Positions 52,813 to 61,769 of a stretch of 63,877 bases of DNA are shown piece after piece. A program made the translations under genes and the position numbers. Position 1 is the first letter of the stretch. Each line of letters begins with the position of its first letter. This DNA is from a bacterium (lineage in GTDB: Bacteria > 4484-113 > JAFGCY01), in the NCBI GenBank assembly GCA_020440605.1, contig JAGRNT010000021.1, forward strand, positions 1 to 63,877, in the 5' to 3' direction. The notes beneath the pieces were generated by a model. It made no database searches. It saw only the letters and a program-made list of their open reading frames with translations, and was not told the origin of the DNA.

Positions 52813-53643
52813 TCAGCGCGTTGCATTGACGTAGGGCAGGGCATCATGCCGCGCCCCGTGGCAGGTCACCGTGCAGTTCGCTCCCCGCCCGTCCGGGATG
52901 TACTGCAGCAGCTCACCGGTCAGCAGGCTCTCACGGATCAGCGCATGCTCATTCGCTGCATGCGGATCATGGCATTCGATGCAACCGATTCCCTGGCGCT
53001 GCACGTGCAGGCTGTGGTAGTTCTCCGTGTTGAGCGTCACGAAGCCCTCGTCGAGTTCCGTGAACAGATCGAAGCCGCTGTGGCAGTCCATGCACAGTGC
53101 ATTGCTGCGCTGGTAGCTGTAGTAGCCGCCGCGCAGGTCGCGCTGGCTCGCTGTCAGCAACGGGTCCGGCAGCAGCGCGCGCAGCGGGGCATGCGGCGGA
53201 TGGCAGTCGATGCAGCGTGTCAGTCCCGCCCCCATGTGCCGGCTGAGCAGGCCCTCATGCTTCGCCATCGCCGGATGGCATTCGTAGCAGCCCTCCACGC
53301 GGTAGTCACCCTCCGGCACCGGCGGTGGATGCTGTGCATCATGCGGCACCGCCGGATGGCAGCTGGCGCAGCCGATGTGCTCACCCACACTGCGCACGGG
53401 GTGGCTCCAGTCACCGGCGAAGAAGGCCGGGATCCCGCGCTCATGGCAGCTTTCGCAGCTGGCGCTGGGGCTCAGTTCATTCGGACGCGGACGCAGTGGA
53501 GCAAGTGCCGGAAGCCCGCTGGCAATCTCAGCATGGCAGCTCAGGCAGTCGGCCCAGTCCGTCTGATCAGGCGCTTCCTGGCTGAATGCCTCACCCAGCA
53601 GCAGGCAGACCAGCAGGCAGGCGGCTGCAATGAACGGGCGCAC
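52813..53643 (-). CDS. Periplasmic octahaem c-type cytochrome
   Basis: 276 residues, GTG start, signal peptide. Seven CXXCH motifs (CLSCH, CESCH, CASCH, CYECH, CIDCH, CMDCH, CIECH) and a last CTVTCH, which has three residues between the cysteines, give eight probable haems in ~250 residues. Many extra His residues can serve as distal ligands. It begins 5 bp after the stop of the porin-like gene, so the two are an operon. This suggests electron transfer at or across the outer membrane, as in porin-cytochrome conduits (inference). Confidence 0.9.
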   Translation of the reverse strand: MRPFIAAACLLVCLLLGEAFSQEAPDQTDWADCLSCHAEIASGLPALAPLRPRPNELSPSASCESCHERGIPAFFAGDWSHPVRSVGEHIGCASCHPAVPHDAQHPPPVPEGDYRVEGCYECHPAMAKHEGLLSRHMGAGLTRCIDCHPPHAPLRALLPDPLLTASQRDLRGGYYSYQRSNALCMDCHSGFDLFTELDEGFVTLNTENYHSLHVQRQGIGCIECHDPHAANEHALIRESLLTGELLQYIPDGRGANCTVTCHGARHDALPYVNATR

Positions 53644-53648
53644 CGTAC

Positions 53649-55250
53649 TCAGCGGCTGGCCAGCAGGCGGCGCGGTACCGCCGCGAGCCGCAGGTAGAGG
53701 AAACGCGAGCAGGCATCGGCGATCCCGTCACCGGCCGCGTTGCCGGCATTGCTGCGTGTGGGTGCGCGGCTCAGCAGGGCATCCGCCGGAGTGGCCTGGG
53801 GCATGAAGCCCTGCACATCCGCTGCGTTGTCAGCTTCTTCGGTGTTGCCGCTCTCCATAGCGTGATCCGCATTGTCAACGAGCGCGTTGTCCAGGCCCTC
53901 GATGTCATTGATCACGCTGTCCTCGGGCAGGCCCTGGGCGGAGGATACGGGACGCACCATCAGGTCGGCACGGGCCTCCAGATGCGGCTCGGGGTCCGGG
54001 AAGACCGGGATCTCGATGCCGTTGTCAGAATCATCGCCCTCAGAGGCGGGGCTGGCTGACTGGTCCGCCAGGGCGATCTCCACGGCGGGTGCCGCGCTGC
54101 CGGCCGGCAGGTTGTCGGCCGCGGTGTCCTGGGTGGCCGATGCCGCCATCCGCCCGGAATGCTCCGCCGGAGCACTCTCACCGCGCAGGCCCTGCTCCAG
54201 ACCGCCACGGTCGTACTGCTCGGGGTAGGAGAGCGCCATCAGCGGCGGCTCCTCCACATCCTGCGGGTTCCAGGCCAGGCGGGCCGCGGCCTCCTCACGC
54301 TGATTGTCAACGAGCGCCTGGGCCGGCGGCTGCTCTCCCTCTGCGGGCTGGGGCTGGCCATTGGTGCAGGTCGTGCAGCTGCCGCAGTGGCAGGGGTCCT
54401 TGATGTTGCGCCAGTTGATTCCGGCGAACAGCCCGCTTCCCGAGCTGTCCTGTTCGCTGTCATTGAAGGTCGACCAGCCGAGCTGGGCATTCCACTCCCG
54501 CGACATCTGGTAGCGCACGCCCAGATCGAAGCGCGAGATGCGGCTGGCATTGAACTGCGGCTGGCGGAAGTTGTAGATGTCGATCAGTCCGTTGGCCATC
54601 AGCACCAGCGGGCGCTCGCCGCCCTGCAGGAGGTAGTCCAGTCCGGCGCCGACGCGGTTCTTGCTGCCGCTCGAGTTGTCACCCGTCAGACGGTTGGTGC
54701 TGAAGTAGGTATGTCCGCGCATCTCCTCAGTGAGGTCCGTGGAGTAGGAGAGGAAGGCCCCCAGCTCCGTTTCCTGCTCGCCGATCCCGCTGCGGTCGAG
54801 GTCGTAGATGTTGCCCTCGAAGCCGATCATGAAAGCGCTGCCCGGAGTCCAGGCCGGGTTGTTGTCAGGTCCGGCCGGCTTGGCCGGCTCATTGAGCAGG
54901 TTCATCTCGAGGCGCAGGCCGTAGCTCTTGGCGCTGTCGAGATCGCTGAAGACGGGATTGGTCAGGCCGATCCCGCCGGAGAGGTCATGGTTGTTGAAGT
55001 GGAAGCTGGCATGCAGCTTCTCGCTGAACTGGTAGCCGAAGCGCAGGAGCTGGTGCGCGCTGCGTTCAGAGGTGACCGGGCCCTCGGTGTTGACATTCAG
55101 CAGCCCGAAACTGATGTTGGCGGTGTTCTCAGGGTCCGGGACGGCGTCCGGGATCTGGTTGTCAAAGCGGTCCGGTGCCGCAGTAGCGGCGCCGACGCAG
55201 GTCAGCGAGATCATGGCTGCCGCCAGCAGCCGGATGCCCCAGAGTCTCAT
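53649..55250 (-). CDS. Outer-membrane beta-barrel (porin-like) protein with disordered tail
   Basis: 533 residues. Signal peptide, then ~270 residues of alternating amphipathic strands ending in aromatic residues (LHASFHFNNHD, GLRLEMNLL, ELGAFLSYSTD, ISRFDLGVRYQM, GLFAGINW), consistent with a barrel of about 12-14 strands. After the last strand a CHCGSCTTC cluster and ~240 Ala/Asp/Glu/Pro-rich residues follow, an unusual tail for a porin. Upstream GAGGAAAGG marks the start. It is the first gene of the pair with the octahaem cytochrome. Confidence 0.72.
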   Translation of the reverse strand: MRLWGIRLLAAAMISLTCVGAATAAPDRFDNQIPDAVPDPENTANISFGLLNVNTEGPVTSERSAHQLLRFGYQFSEKLHASFHFNNHDLSGGIGLTNPVFSDLDSAKSYGLRLEMNLLNEPAKPAGPDNNPAWTPGSAFMIGFEGNIYDLDRSGIGEQETELGAFLSYSTDLTEEMRGHTYFSTNRLTGDNSSGSKNRVGAGLDYLLQGGERPLVLMANGLIDIYNFRQPQFNASRISRFDLGVRYQMSREWNAQLGWSTFNDSEQDSSGSGLFAGINWRNIKDPCHCGSCTTCTNGQPQPAEGEQPPAQALVDNQREEAAARLAWNPQDVEEPPLMALSYPEQYDRGGLEQGLRGESAPAEHSGRMAASATQDTAADNLPAGSAAPAVEIALADQSASPASEGDDSDNGIEIPVFPDPEPHLEARADLMVRPVSSAQGLPEDSVINDIEGLDNALVDNADHAMESGNTEEADNAADVQGFMPQATPADALLSRAPTRSNAGNAAGDGIADACSRFLYLRLAAVPRRLLASR

Positions 55251-55288
55251 TAGCGATGCCTTTCCTCACGGCCGGAAGCCGCAGACCG

Positions 55289-55316
55289 ATTATACATTCC
55301 GCAGGCCCGCGGAATG
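55289..55316 (-). promoter_or_regulatory. -10 box with adjoining palindrome before the porin-cytochrome genes
   Basis: TATAAT (55289-55294, minus strand) directly follows a perfect 8-bp inverted repeat CATTCCGC/GCGGAATG (55295-55316), and no -35 consensus is present. The palindrome may be an operator or activator site for the electron-transfer genes. It also lies just behind the CPBP stop and could act as its terminator. Confidence 0.4.
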
Positions 55317-56057
55317 CTACATCGCTAACTTCGAACCCCACCACAGCAGAAGCATCACGATCGTGTCATACAGCCCATGCCCGAGGATGATCGCGCGCAG
55401 GCTGCCGAAGCGCATGTAGTGGAAGCCGAACACCAGCCCGATCAGCGCCGTGCCGATCACGCCGTTAACGCCCTGGTAGTAATGGCCCATCCCGAACAGA
55501 GCGCTCATCGCCACCAGTGAAATGAACTGCGCATGGCGTGCCGGCCACATCTTCCAGAGCCGCGTGAGGATGAAGGCCCGCGTGAATTCCTCGGTCAGTC
55601 CGGCCTGCAGCCAGGCGACCGGTCCGGCCCAGACAAACAGGGCCAGCGGGCTGGAGTGCAGATTATCCGCCAGCAGGGTGTTGAAGCCGCCCTCCTGCGT
55701 GGCCTGCACGCCCGTGGCAATCCCCACAGCAATCTGCGCCAGCAGCAGCAGGGCACTCATGTTCACGGCGTGCAGCAGGTCAACTCCGAAGCTCGTGCGT
55801 CCCGGATTGAGGCTCCCGATCTCCTCACGGCAGATGAAGCGCAACAGCGCCCAGGTCAGGCCGCAGAACACGGCAGTGATCAGCAGGGCCTGCAGCAGGG
55901 TATCCGTCAGGCCCGGCAGCTCGGTCAGGCCCTCGCGCTGAATTGCGATCCCGGAGAGGATCGCCATGCCGTAATAGGGGATGATCACGATCAGCGCACA
56001 CAGCAGGCCGATCCAGGCGGGGACGGGGCTGCGCTCAGGGATGGCGGGAGCTGCCAT
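55317..56057 (-). CDS. CPBP-family intramembrane metalloprotease
   Basis: 246 residues with about seven helices. Conserved motifs of the CPBP/Abi family: EEFTRAF (EExxxR) near residue 155, FGMGHYYQG with the motif-2 His, and GHGLYDTIV near the end. Known relatives cleave prenylated or membrane proteins. Its substrate here is unknown. TATACT ends 7 nt before the ATG. It is divergent from the acyltransferase with only 40 bp between starts. Confidence 0.87.
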   Translation of the reverse strand: MAAPAIPERSPVPAWIGLLCALIVIIPYYGMAILSGIAIQREGLTELPGLTDTLLQALLITAVFCGLTWALLRFICREEIGSLNPGRTSFGVDLLHAVNMSALLLLAQIAVGIATGVQATQEGGFNTLLADNLHSSPLALFVWAGPVAWLQAGLTEEFTRAFILTRLWKMWPARHAQFISLVAMSALFGMGHYYQGVNGVIGTALIGLVFGFHYMRFGSLRAIILGHGLYDTIVMLLLWWGSKLAM

Positions 56058-56097
56058 TGCACCGAGTATATGGCATGCCCGCCACTACAATTGATGC

Positions 56098-57027
56098 GTG
56101 GCCCTCCCCAGCTGGATCTACACAGTACGAAACCTGCCGGCGCACCTCGTGGTGTACCTGATGATCTTCGTCGCCCGGGTCATGCCGCAGCGCGCGGCGA
56201 TCGCCTTCGGCGGCAACCTCGGCGTGCTCCTCTGGTACATCTTCCCGCGCTGGCGCAAGACGAGCATGCGCAATGTCGAGCTGTTCTTCGGGGAGCAAAA
56301 GAGCCGCAGCGAAGCCTGGCGCATCGGCCGCGATGCCGCCTGGAACATCGGCTGCCACGTGATGGAATTCATCATGTTCGGCTGCAAGTCGAAGGAAACC
56401 GTGCTTGCGATGATCGAGGAAGTGGAGGGCCTGGAGGCCTTCCGCGAGGCGGCGGACAGGGGTGAGGGCGTGATCGCAATCGGCATGCACTATGGCAACT
56501 GGGAGGTCGTGGCCGCCTGGATCACCTGCAATGTGCGCGTGATGCATGCCGTCGGCAAGAAGCAGAGCGATCCCTTCTTCACGAACATCGCCTTCCCCTG
56601 GCGCGCCAAATTCGGCGTGCAGAACATCTATGCCGGCAAGCAGGCCAACAGCGCGATCCTCAAGGCCCTGCGTGACGGCGACATCCTCGGCCTGGTGGCC
56701 GACATCAACGGCGGCACCACCGGTGTGTTCGTGCCCTTCTGCGGAATCCCGGCCAGCACCGTACCCGGCCCCGGCGTGCTCGCGGTGCGCAGCGGAGCGC
56801 CGATGTTCCTCGTTTTCAGCCGCCGCATCGCGCCGGGACGGCACAAGCTGCACATCCGCCAGGTGGATCTCAGCGGTATCGCAGAGGATCGCGCCCAGGC
56901 CCAGCTTGACGTGCTGCAGCGCGTGAATGATGCCTATGAGCTGGCCATCAGCCAGGATCCCACCCAGTGGCTCTGGGGCCACAAGCGCTGGAAGACCCGT
57001 CCCGAGGGTGAACCCTGGCTTTACTGA
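56098..57027 (+). CDS. Lipid A biosynthesis acyltransferase (LpxL/HtrB family)
   Basis: 309 residues. Inner-membrane enzyme adding an acyl chain to lipid A or a related glycolipid. The HX4E-type motif is MHYGNWE (about residue 142), followed by NGGTTGVFVPFCG and PTQWLWGHKRWKTRPEGE, all typical. It indicates an LPS-type outer membrane. Starts at GTG with TACAAT (56086-56091) ending 6 nt upstream. Confidence 0.93.
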   Translation: MALPSWIYTVRNLPAHLVVYLMIFVARVMPQRAAIAFGGNLGVLLWYIFPRWRKTSMRNVELFFGEQKSRSEAWRIGRDAAWNIGCHVMEFIMFGCKSKETVLAMIEEVEGLEAFREAADRGEGVIAIGMHYGNWEVVAAWITCNVRVMHAVGKKQSDPFFTNIAFPWRAKFGVQNIYAGKQANSAILKALRDGDILGLVADINGGTTGVFVPFCGIPASTVPGPGVLAVRSGAPMFLVFSRRIAPGRHKLHIRQVDLSGIAEDRAQAQLDVLQRVNDAYELAISQDPTQWLWGHKRWKTRPEGEPWLY

Positions 57028-57212
57028 GCCGGCATAATCCTCCGCCACCCGCATGGCCGCTCAATCTCAACTCCTTGTCAGTTATCTGTCCTGAATTGTT
57101 AAATCTTGCATATTCGTTAAGGGCAGGTTAAACTCTGCGAACCCAGGGCCATCACACGAGTCTGACTGCCCATGGGACCGCCCCCGGGCGGCAATACGTG
57201 GAGGTGGAAACG

Positions 57213-58193
57213 ATGCGCAATGCTCTACTGACCCTGGCCCTGCTTGTGGCCAGCCTCAGCCTGGCTTCCTGTGGTGGCGGCGGTGCCGCTGATTCCGGCC
57301 TGCCCCAGCAGCAGTCCACCACGCTCAGCGGACACCTGAGCATCGACAGCGGCGTGCGTGGCACGAGTGCCCTGAGCGGCCTGAACGGCCGCCTGAGCGT
57401 GATTGACGCGGGCAGCGGTGAGCTGCAGGCCACGACCATGACCAACGGCGGCAACTTCAACTTCAGCAACCTGCAGGAAGGTGAGAACCTGCTCAAGCTG
57501 GAATTCACGAGTGACTTCCTGCTTGGCCAGGACGGCGGCAATGAGCTCGAGCTGCTGGTACCGGTCACGGTGGTCGGCGGCCAGGGCAATACCTTCGACG
57601 GCAGCGTGAGCTTCCCGGATCTCAACGATGACGGCAGCCCCGACGCCGTGCAGATCGACTCCGATGTCAACGGCGAGCCCGACACCCGCCTGATCGAGCC
57701 CGGCGATGGCAGCGTGCGCATCGATGACGACGGCGACGGCCACTGCATGGATGAGCCGAAGCTGCGCGATCTCGATGGCGACGGCCTGCCCGAGGATGCG
57801 CATGGCCGTGACCACAGCCTGCGTGGCGGAATCATCAAGGGCCCCATCGAGAGCATCAGCGAGACTGAGCTCGTGGTGAACGGCATCCTCTTCAACATCA
57901 CGGATGCCACGCACTTCAAGGACCACGGCAACCGCAACCCCGACATGGAGCTGTTCAAGGAAGGCACGAACGTGCATGTGCGTGCACTCTGGAACGGTGA
58001 GGAGTGGACGGCTCTGCAGGTCAAGACCACCGGCGTGCGTGATGATGACAACAAGGGCAAGGGTAAGGACAAGGACCGGGACGACGACGATGATGATGAC
58101 GACTCCGGCGACGATGACTCGGGTGATGACGATTCCGGGAACGACGGCGGCGGAGATGACGGTACGGATGACCAGGGATCGGGCGACGCCTGA
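57213..58193 (+). CDS. Lipoprotein with DUF5666-like domain and Asp-rich tail
   Basis: 326 residues. Lipobox LASC then GGGG. A beta-rich domain (~40-130), acidic Ca-loop-like repeats (DLNDDGSPDAVQ, DDDGDGHCMDE, DLDGDGLPED, ~140-205), a DUF5666-like OB-type barrel (GPIESISETELVVNGILF ... TALQVKTTG, ~215-275), and a tail of mostly Asp/Gly/Ser. It probably binds calcium outside the cell. The ATG at 57213 has GGAGG eight nt upstream, and the in-frame GTG at 57198 is rejected. Similar in plan to the lipoprotein at 60315. Confidence 0.78.
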   Translation: MRNALLTLALLVASLSLASCGGGGAADSGLPQQQSTTLSGHLSIDSGVRGTSALSGLNGRLSVIDAGSGELQATTMTNGGNFNFSNLQEGENLLKLEFTSDFLLGQDGGNELELLVPVTVVGGQGNTFDGSVSFPDLNDDGSPDAVQIDSDVNGEPDTRLIEPGDGSVRIDDDGDGHCMDEPKLRDLDGDGLPEDAHGRDHSLRGGIIKGPIESISETELVVNGILFNITDATHFKDHGNRNPDMELFKEGTNVHVRALWNGEEWTALQVKTTGVRDDDNKGKGKDKDRDDDDDDDDSGDDDSGDDDSGNDGGGDDGTDDQGSGDA

Positions 58194-58322
58194 GCCCTGT
58201 GCGACGGGCTTGCCGGTAAATTAAATTCCGCTTAAATCAGCGGGAACAAAAGTTACCTGCGGGGGTCTCATATGTCGTGGTTGCCGGAGCTCGCAGACGG
58301 TGGCCACAACTGAGATGATCCC

Positions 58323-58399
58323 GTCAGACTCAGGACTTCCGGGAGTATGGACCCGGGAGGCCGCAGGAAGGGCGGCAGCGATGCCCCCGCCTGTCTGAC
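58323..58399 (+). ncRNA. Candidate structured RNA (three-way junction) before a terminator
   Basis: GTCAGAC (58323-58329) pairs with GTCTGAC (58393-58399). Inside are a TCCGGG/CCCGGGA hairpin and a GGGC/GCCC hairpin, so a small three-way junction is possible. It sits between the DUF5666 lipoprotein and a strong terminator on the same strand, while the next gene is on the other strand. It may therefore be a small RNA or a structured 3' UTR. No known RNA family was recognised. Confidence 0.4.
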
Positions 58400-58410
58400 T
58401 TGTAAGCCAA

Positions 58411-58466
58411 GGACCCCGGCGACTTTTCCGACGTGAGGGCGGGAAAGGGCCGGGGTTCTGCTTTTT
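58411..58466 (+). terminator. Long-stem intrinsic terminator
   Basis: GGACCCCGGC pairs with GCCGGGGTTC, and inside it CTTTTCCG pairs with CGGGAAAG, giving a stem of ~18 bp with a short bulge. It is followed by TTTTT (58462-58466). Ends plus-strand transcripts from 57213 and the RNA candidate. Confidence 0.8.
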
Positions 58467-58471
58467 CTGGG

Positions 58472-58519
58472 GGAGTGTCGGTCTCAGACCGACAAGGCCT
58501 TGTGGCTCTTGAGAGCACC
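58472..58519. repeat. Palindromic intergenic element, family B (second copy)
   Basis: GGAGTGTCGGTCTCAGACCGACA is a strong palindrome (GTCGGTCT/AGACCGAC) followed by a second arm GGCTCTTGAGAGC. Same family as 32059, 61955 and 62904. Confidence 0.6.
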
Positions 58520-58546
58520 ACCGGAGCTGCGCAGGCTCACTGCCAG

Positions 58547-59707
58547 CTAGTCAGCCAGTTGCCAGATGCGGGCGGTATGGTCGGCGCAGCCAGCCGCCAG
58601 GAAACGCCCATCCGGACTGATCGCCACAGAGGTGATGATGTCCTTGCATGAATCAAGGCTGTGCTTCTCCACAAGATCGGGCACGCTCCAGATCCGCACC
58701 GTATGGTCCATGCTTCCCGTTGCAAGGTAATTCCCATCCGGGGTGAAACAGGCACTGCCTACGACATTGCGATGCTCTAGCTTATGTGGCTCGCTCTGGC
58801 CTTTTGAGATCGGCCACATATTGATGCTCCGTTCCTTGCTCACCAGCACGGCCCACTGCGAATCGGGACTGATTGCCATTCCGAAGATGACGTCAGTTGC
58901 ACCACCGTAGGTCTTCAGCTTTTCTCCCGTCATCGGGTCCCACAGGTACCCACGCTTGTCATCTCCTGCCGTCACGGCATGCTTGCCATCCGGAGTGAAC
59001 ATGCCAGTGTAGACCTGGTCCTTATGCGCATCCAGCTGCTGGAGCAGGCTGCCATCGCCAACGTTCCAGACCCGGCCGATCTTGTCCAGCCCGCCACTGA
59101 GCAGCAGCTTGCCGTCTGACGAGAAATCCACGAAGGTCACTCCATACTGGTTGCCGGACAGGGTCTGCCGGCATCGGCCGCTGGTCACTTCCCACAGCCG
59201 GATGTCACTGTCAGCGCTGGCCGTTGCCAGCAGGCTTCCATCAGGGGAGAAGTCCACCCAGCGCACGTTGTCCCCGTGTGCCTTCAGTTCGTGCAGCTGC
59301 TCACCACTGGCCATGTCCCAGATACGGGCAGTGTCATCCTTGCTGCCACTGGCCAGGTACCGGCCATGCGGCGAAATGGAAATGTTCCAGATGAACTCGG
59401 AATGTCCCGTGAGAACGTGTAGTTCCTCTCCTGTTTCAACGCTCCAGAGCCGGATGGTCTGGTCGCGGCTGCACATCGTTGCCAGCGTGCCGGAGTCCGG
59501 CGTGAAGGCCACAAGGTCCACCCACTCGGAATGTCCCGCAAGCGTATGCAGTTCCCGCGGATCAAGTTCCTCGCGCACGACGACTTCTGGTTTCGGGATC
59601 GGCACTGGTGCAGAAGCCTGCTGCTTGTCTTCAGCTGCCTTGTTGCAGGAAGCCAGCAACACTGCCAGTGACAGCAACGCATGAGTAAATAACCGTTTAC
59701 TGCTCAT
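58547..59707 (-). CDS. WD40-repeat lipoprotein
   Basis: 386 residues. Lipobox LLASC, a short Pro-rich linker, then seven to eight WD40 repeats (~50-386) with typical GHSE...FSPDGSLLATASADSDIRLW spacing, forming a propeller. It is probably a binding scaffold on the membrane surface, and no partner is apparent. TATAAT (59714-59719) ends exactly 6 nt before the ATG, a clear example of the leaderless pattern of this genome. Confidence 0.9.
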   Translation of the reverse strand: MSSKRLFTHALLSLAVLLASCNKAAEDKQQASAPVPIPKPEVVVREELDPRELHTLAGHSEWVDLVAFTPDSGTLATMCSRDQTIRLWSVETGEELHVLTGHSEFIWNISISPHGRYLASGSKDDTARIWDMASGEQLHELKAHGDNVRWVDFSPDGSLLATASADSDIRLWEVTSGRCRQTLSGNQYGVTFVDFSSDGKLLLSGGLDKIGRVWNVGDGSLLQQLDAHKDQVYTGMFTPDGKHAVTAGDDKRGYLWDPMTGEKLKTYGGATDVIFGMAISPDSQWAVLVSKERSINMWPISKGQSEPHKLEHRNVVGSACFTPDGNYLATGSMDHTVRIWSVPDLVEKHSLDSCKDIITSVAISPDGRFLAAGCADHTARIWQLAD

Positions 59708-59719
59708 TCGTACATTATA

Positions 59720-60314
59720 GGAACAGGACCCGTCTGCAACTCTTTGCGCCTTGTGCGTGAGCCAGGGTACTACTTTCCCGGTCCTTGAATGGTCTGGGTT
59801 GATTGTTCCTTAGTAATCTTAGTGGGATATGTGAATCTGGCAGTGAGTACATTAAGCCTTATATATCATTATGATGAATAAATAGTACTGATCAATATGC
59901 GAACAGCAATCCCACGGTTCCTTTCCGCCGATAGTACTTGGGACGCCCGGTACACGAAATGGTTACATAAGCTGTAGATGAAAGCCGCAGCTGACCTCAA
60001 TCTCTTGCAATCTGGAAGCTTGGCTTCGAATTCCCGGGTTTTCCTGGACGTTCTTTCCAGAAGTCTACAAATATTGGAATACCTGATTGACAAAGGTAAT
60101 AACACCGTATACTTGATATATCATCAAAAGCTATATCAGCAGTACTTGCAAATTTAACGGAACTTAAATAATTCGCGCTTGTCTCAAGGATTGTTGGAAA
60201 TGCACCGGTCAGGGCGACCGGCTACTGACAGGGAATGAATGGATTCAGGCTGGGCTTGCCCAGGCTTCCGTGTGCCCACGGTGCACCAACGAGGACAACA
60301 TCTGGAGGTTCCTC
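59720..60314. promoter_or_regulatory. Long AT-rich gap with candidate promoter of the next gene
   Basis: No convincing gene. A 78-codon frame at 59869-60105 (minus) lacks start signals. The stretch 59800-60190 is far more AT-rich than the rest of the window. TTGACA (60087-60092) with TATACT (60108-60113) at a short 15-bp spacing could drive the gene at 60315. Two hairpins (CAGGCTGGGC/GCCCAGGC-like near 60246 and GTGCCCACGGTGCAC near 60271) lie in its leader before GGAGG. Confidence 0.35.
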
Positions 60315-61769
60315 ATGGAAACAGGCAAATGTACCCGGCTGACAATCACCATCACCGCACTGGGCATCTGTGCGGCTGCACTTGCATCCTGCGGAGGAGG
60401 CGGTGCATCCGGCTCACTTGACGATCCCGGGCTGCAGCGCGGCAGTGCTTCACTGGACGGCCGGATTGAGACCGGCGCGGACATCATGGCTGGCGGTTCC
60501 CCAGGAGGGGTGAGCGTGCAGCGGGCAGCAGTGGTGCTCTATCAGTCCGGCAATGGCAACGTGGTTGCCAGCGGCAATGTCGCAGCGGATGGCAGCTTCA
60601 GCTTCAGCGGTCTCGAACCGGGAAGCTATGAACTGAAGCAGCAGCTGGCCAGCAACATCGATTTCGATTCCGATGGCAGTGCCGAGATGGTGCAGTTCAG
60701 TTCAGCAGTGCAGCTCAGCAGCGGCGGCAACCTGCTCGTAAGCAGCCTCAGTGGATTCGACATGGATGCTGATGGCAAGCTGGAGGGCATTGATGTAAAC
60801 AGCCGCCTCAGTGCGGAAGGCAGCCTGCGCAGCGAGGTCAACCAGCGCCTGCTTCTCAGCGAAGGCAGCATCGTTGTCGATGTCGATGGCGATGGCAGCC
60901 TGGACGATGAGCTGATCCGCGCGGACGTCGATGGTGACGGACAGGTGGATGGCTCCATCAACATTTCGGCAGGCGACAGCCGGATTGACGTGAGCGGCGC
61001 GATCGATGGCCTTACGTCAGACACCATCACCATCGATGGCCGCCGCTTCGCGATTGACGGCGAGACGATGGTGTTCAGTGATGCCGGCATGGCAATCGAC
61101 ACTTCAGCGATCGATGCATCGGGCTTTGCCCGTGTGCAGGCGGAATGGGACGGCAGTGCCTGGCATGCGGAAGTGATCGTGGCTGCCAGTGCCGCAGTAT
61201 CCGTGGACCCGGCTGAGCCTGAGGCAGTGGATCTCGAGCCAATTGATATTGAGGAGCTGCTGCAGGACGTGCTGGTGATCAGCAACCACAGCGGTGAGAT
61301 CGAGGCAGCCGGCAGCGGCTTCGTCAGGATTGAAGGCAAGCGCTTCCTGATTGATGCAGGCACGGAAATCCACGTGGACGGTGAAGGCGTGGACAGCATT
61401 GATGCTGCAATGGTCGGCGAAATGGCAATGCTCAGCGCCCGCCAGGAGGGCAGCGCCAGCATCGCCATATCGATTGAAGTCTGGACCGAGCAGATGCCTG
61501 CGGATCCGCTGGTTGAGGACTCAGTGATGATGGTGGTCGAGTTCAGTGGGCAGCTGCAGGCCAAGTCTGAAGGCAGCATCACCCTTGATGGCCGAAAGGT
61601 CATAGTCAATTCCGCCACCCAGTTCAGTGCTTCCGGCAGCCTGCTGGCCGGCCTCTCGGCACTGGGTATCGGTGACGAACTCAAGGTGGAGGCAATCGGC
61701 AGCGGTGAAAACTGGACCGCCATCAGCGTCGAGGTACTTGATGCAGGACTGCCTGGCGACCTGTTCTGA
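60315..61769 (+). CDS. Lipoprotein with repeated DUF5666-like domains
   Basis: 484 residues. Lipobox LASC then GGGG. An N-terminal Ig-like region (~55-115), acidic Ca-loop-like segments (DFDSDGSAEM, DMDADGKLEG, DVDGDGSLDDE, DVDGDGQVDG, ~120-215), then three DUF5666-like modules, each with a D-G-R/K-x-F/V core (TITIDGRRFAI, FVRIEGKRFLI, SITLDGRKVIV). Surface or periplasmic location is inferred. The ATG has GGAGG six nt upstream. Related in plan to the protein at 57213 but on the far side of the WD40 gene. Confidence 0.8.
   Translation: METGKCTRLTITITALGICAAALASCGGGGASGSLDDPGLQRGSASLDGRIETGADIMAGGSPGGVSVQRAAVVLYQSGNGNVVASGNVAADGSFSFSGLEPGSYELKQQLASNIDFDSDGSAEMVQFSSAVQLSSGGNLLVSSLSGFDMDADGKLEGIDVNSRLSAEGSLRSEVNQRLLLSEGSIVVDVDGDGSLDDELIRADVDGDGQVDGSINISAGDSRIDVSGAIDGLTSDTITIDGRRFAIDGETMVFSDAGMAIDTSAIDASGFARVQAEWDGSAWHAEVIVAASAAVSVDPAEPEAVDLEPIDIEELLQDVLVISNHSGEIEAAGSGFVRIEGKRFLIDAGTEIHVDGEGVDSIDAAMVGEMAMLSARQEGSASIAISIEVWTEQMPADPLVEDSVMMVVEFSGQLQAKSEGSITLDGRKVIVNSATQFSASGSLLAGLSALGIGDELKVEAIGSGENWTAISVEVLDAGLPGDLF

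Noticed and set aside
58202..58400. Cobalamin or cyclic-di-GMP riboswitch
   Set aside because: Core consensus elements of both classes are missing, and no gene follows on the same strand.
59869..60105. 78-codon minus-strand frame in the AT-rich gap
   Set aside because: No start signals and no recognisable composition or motif.
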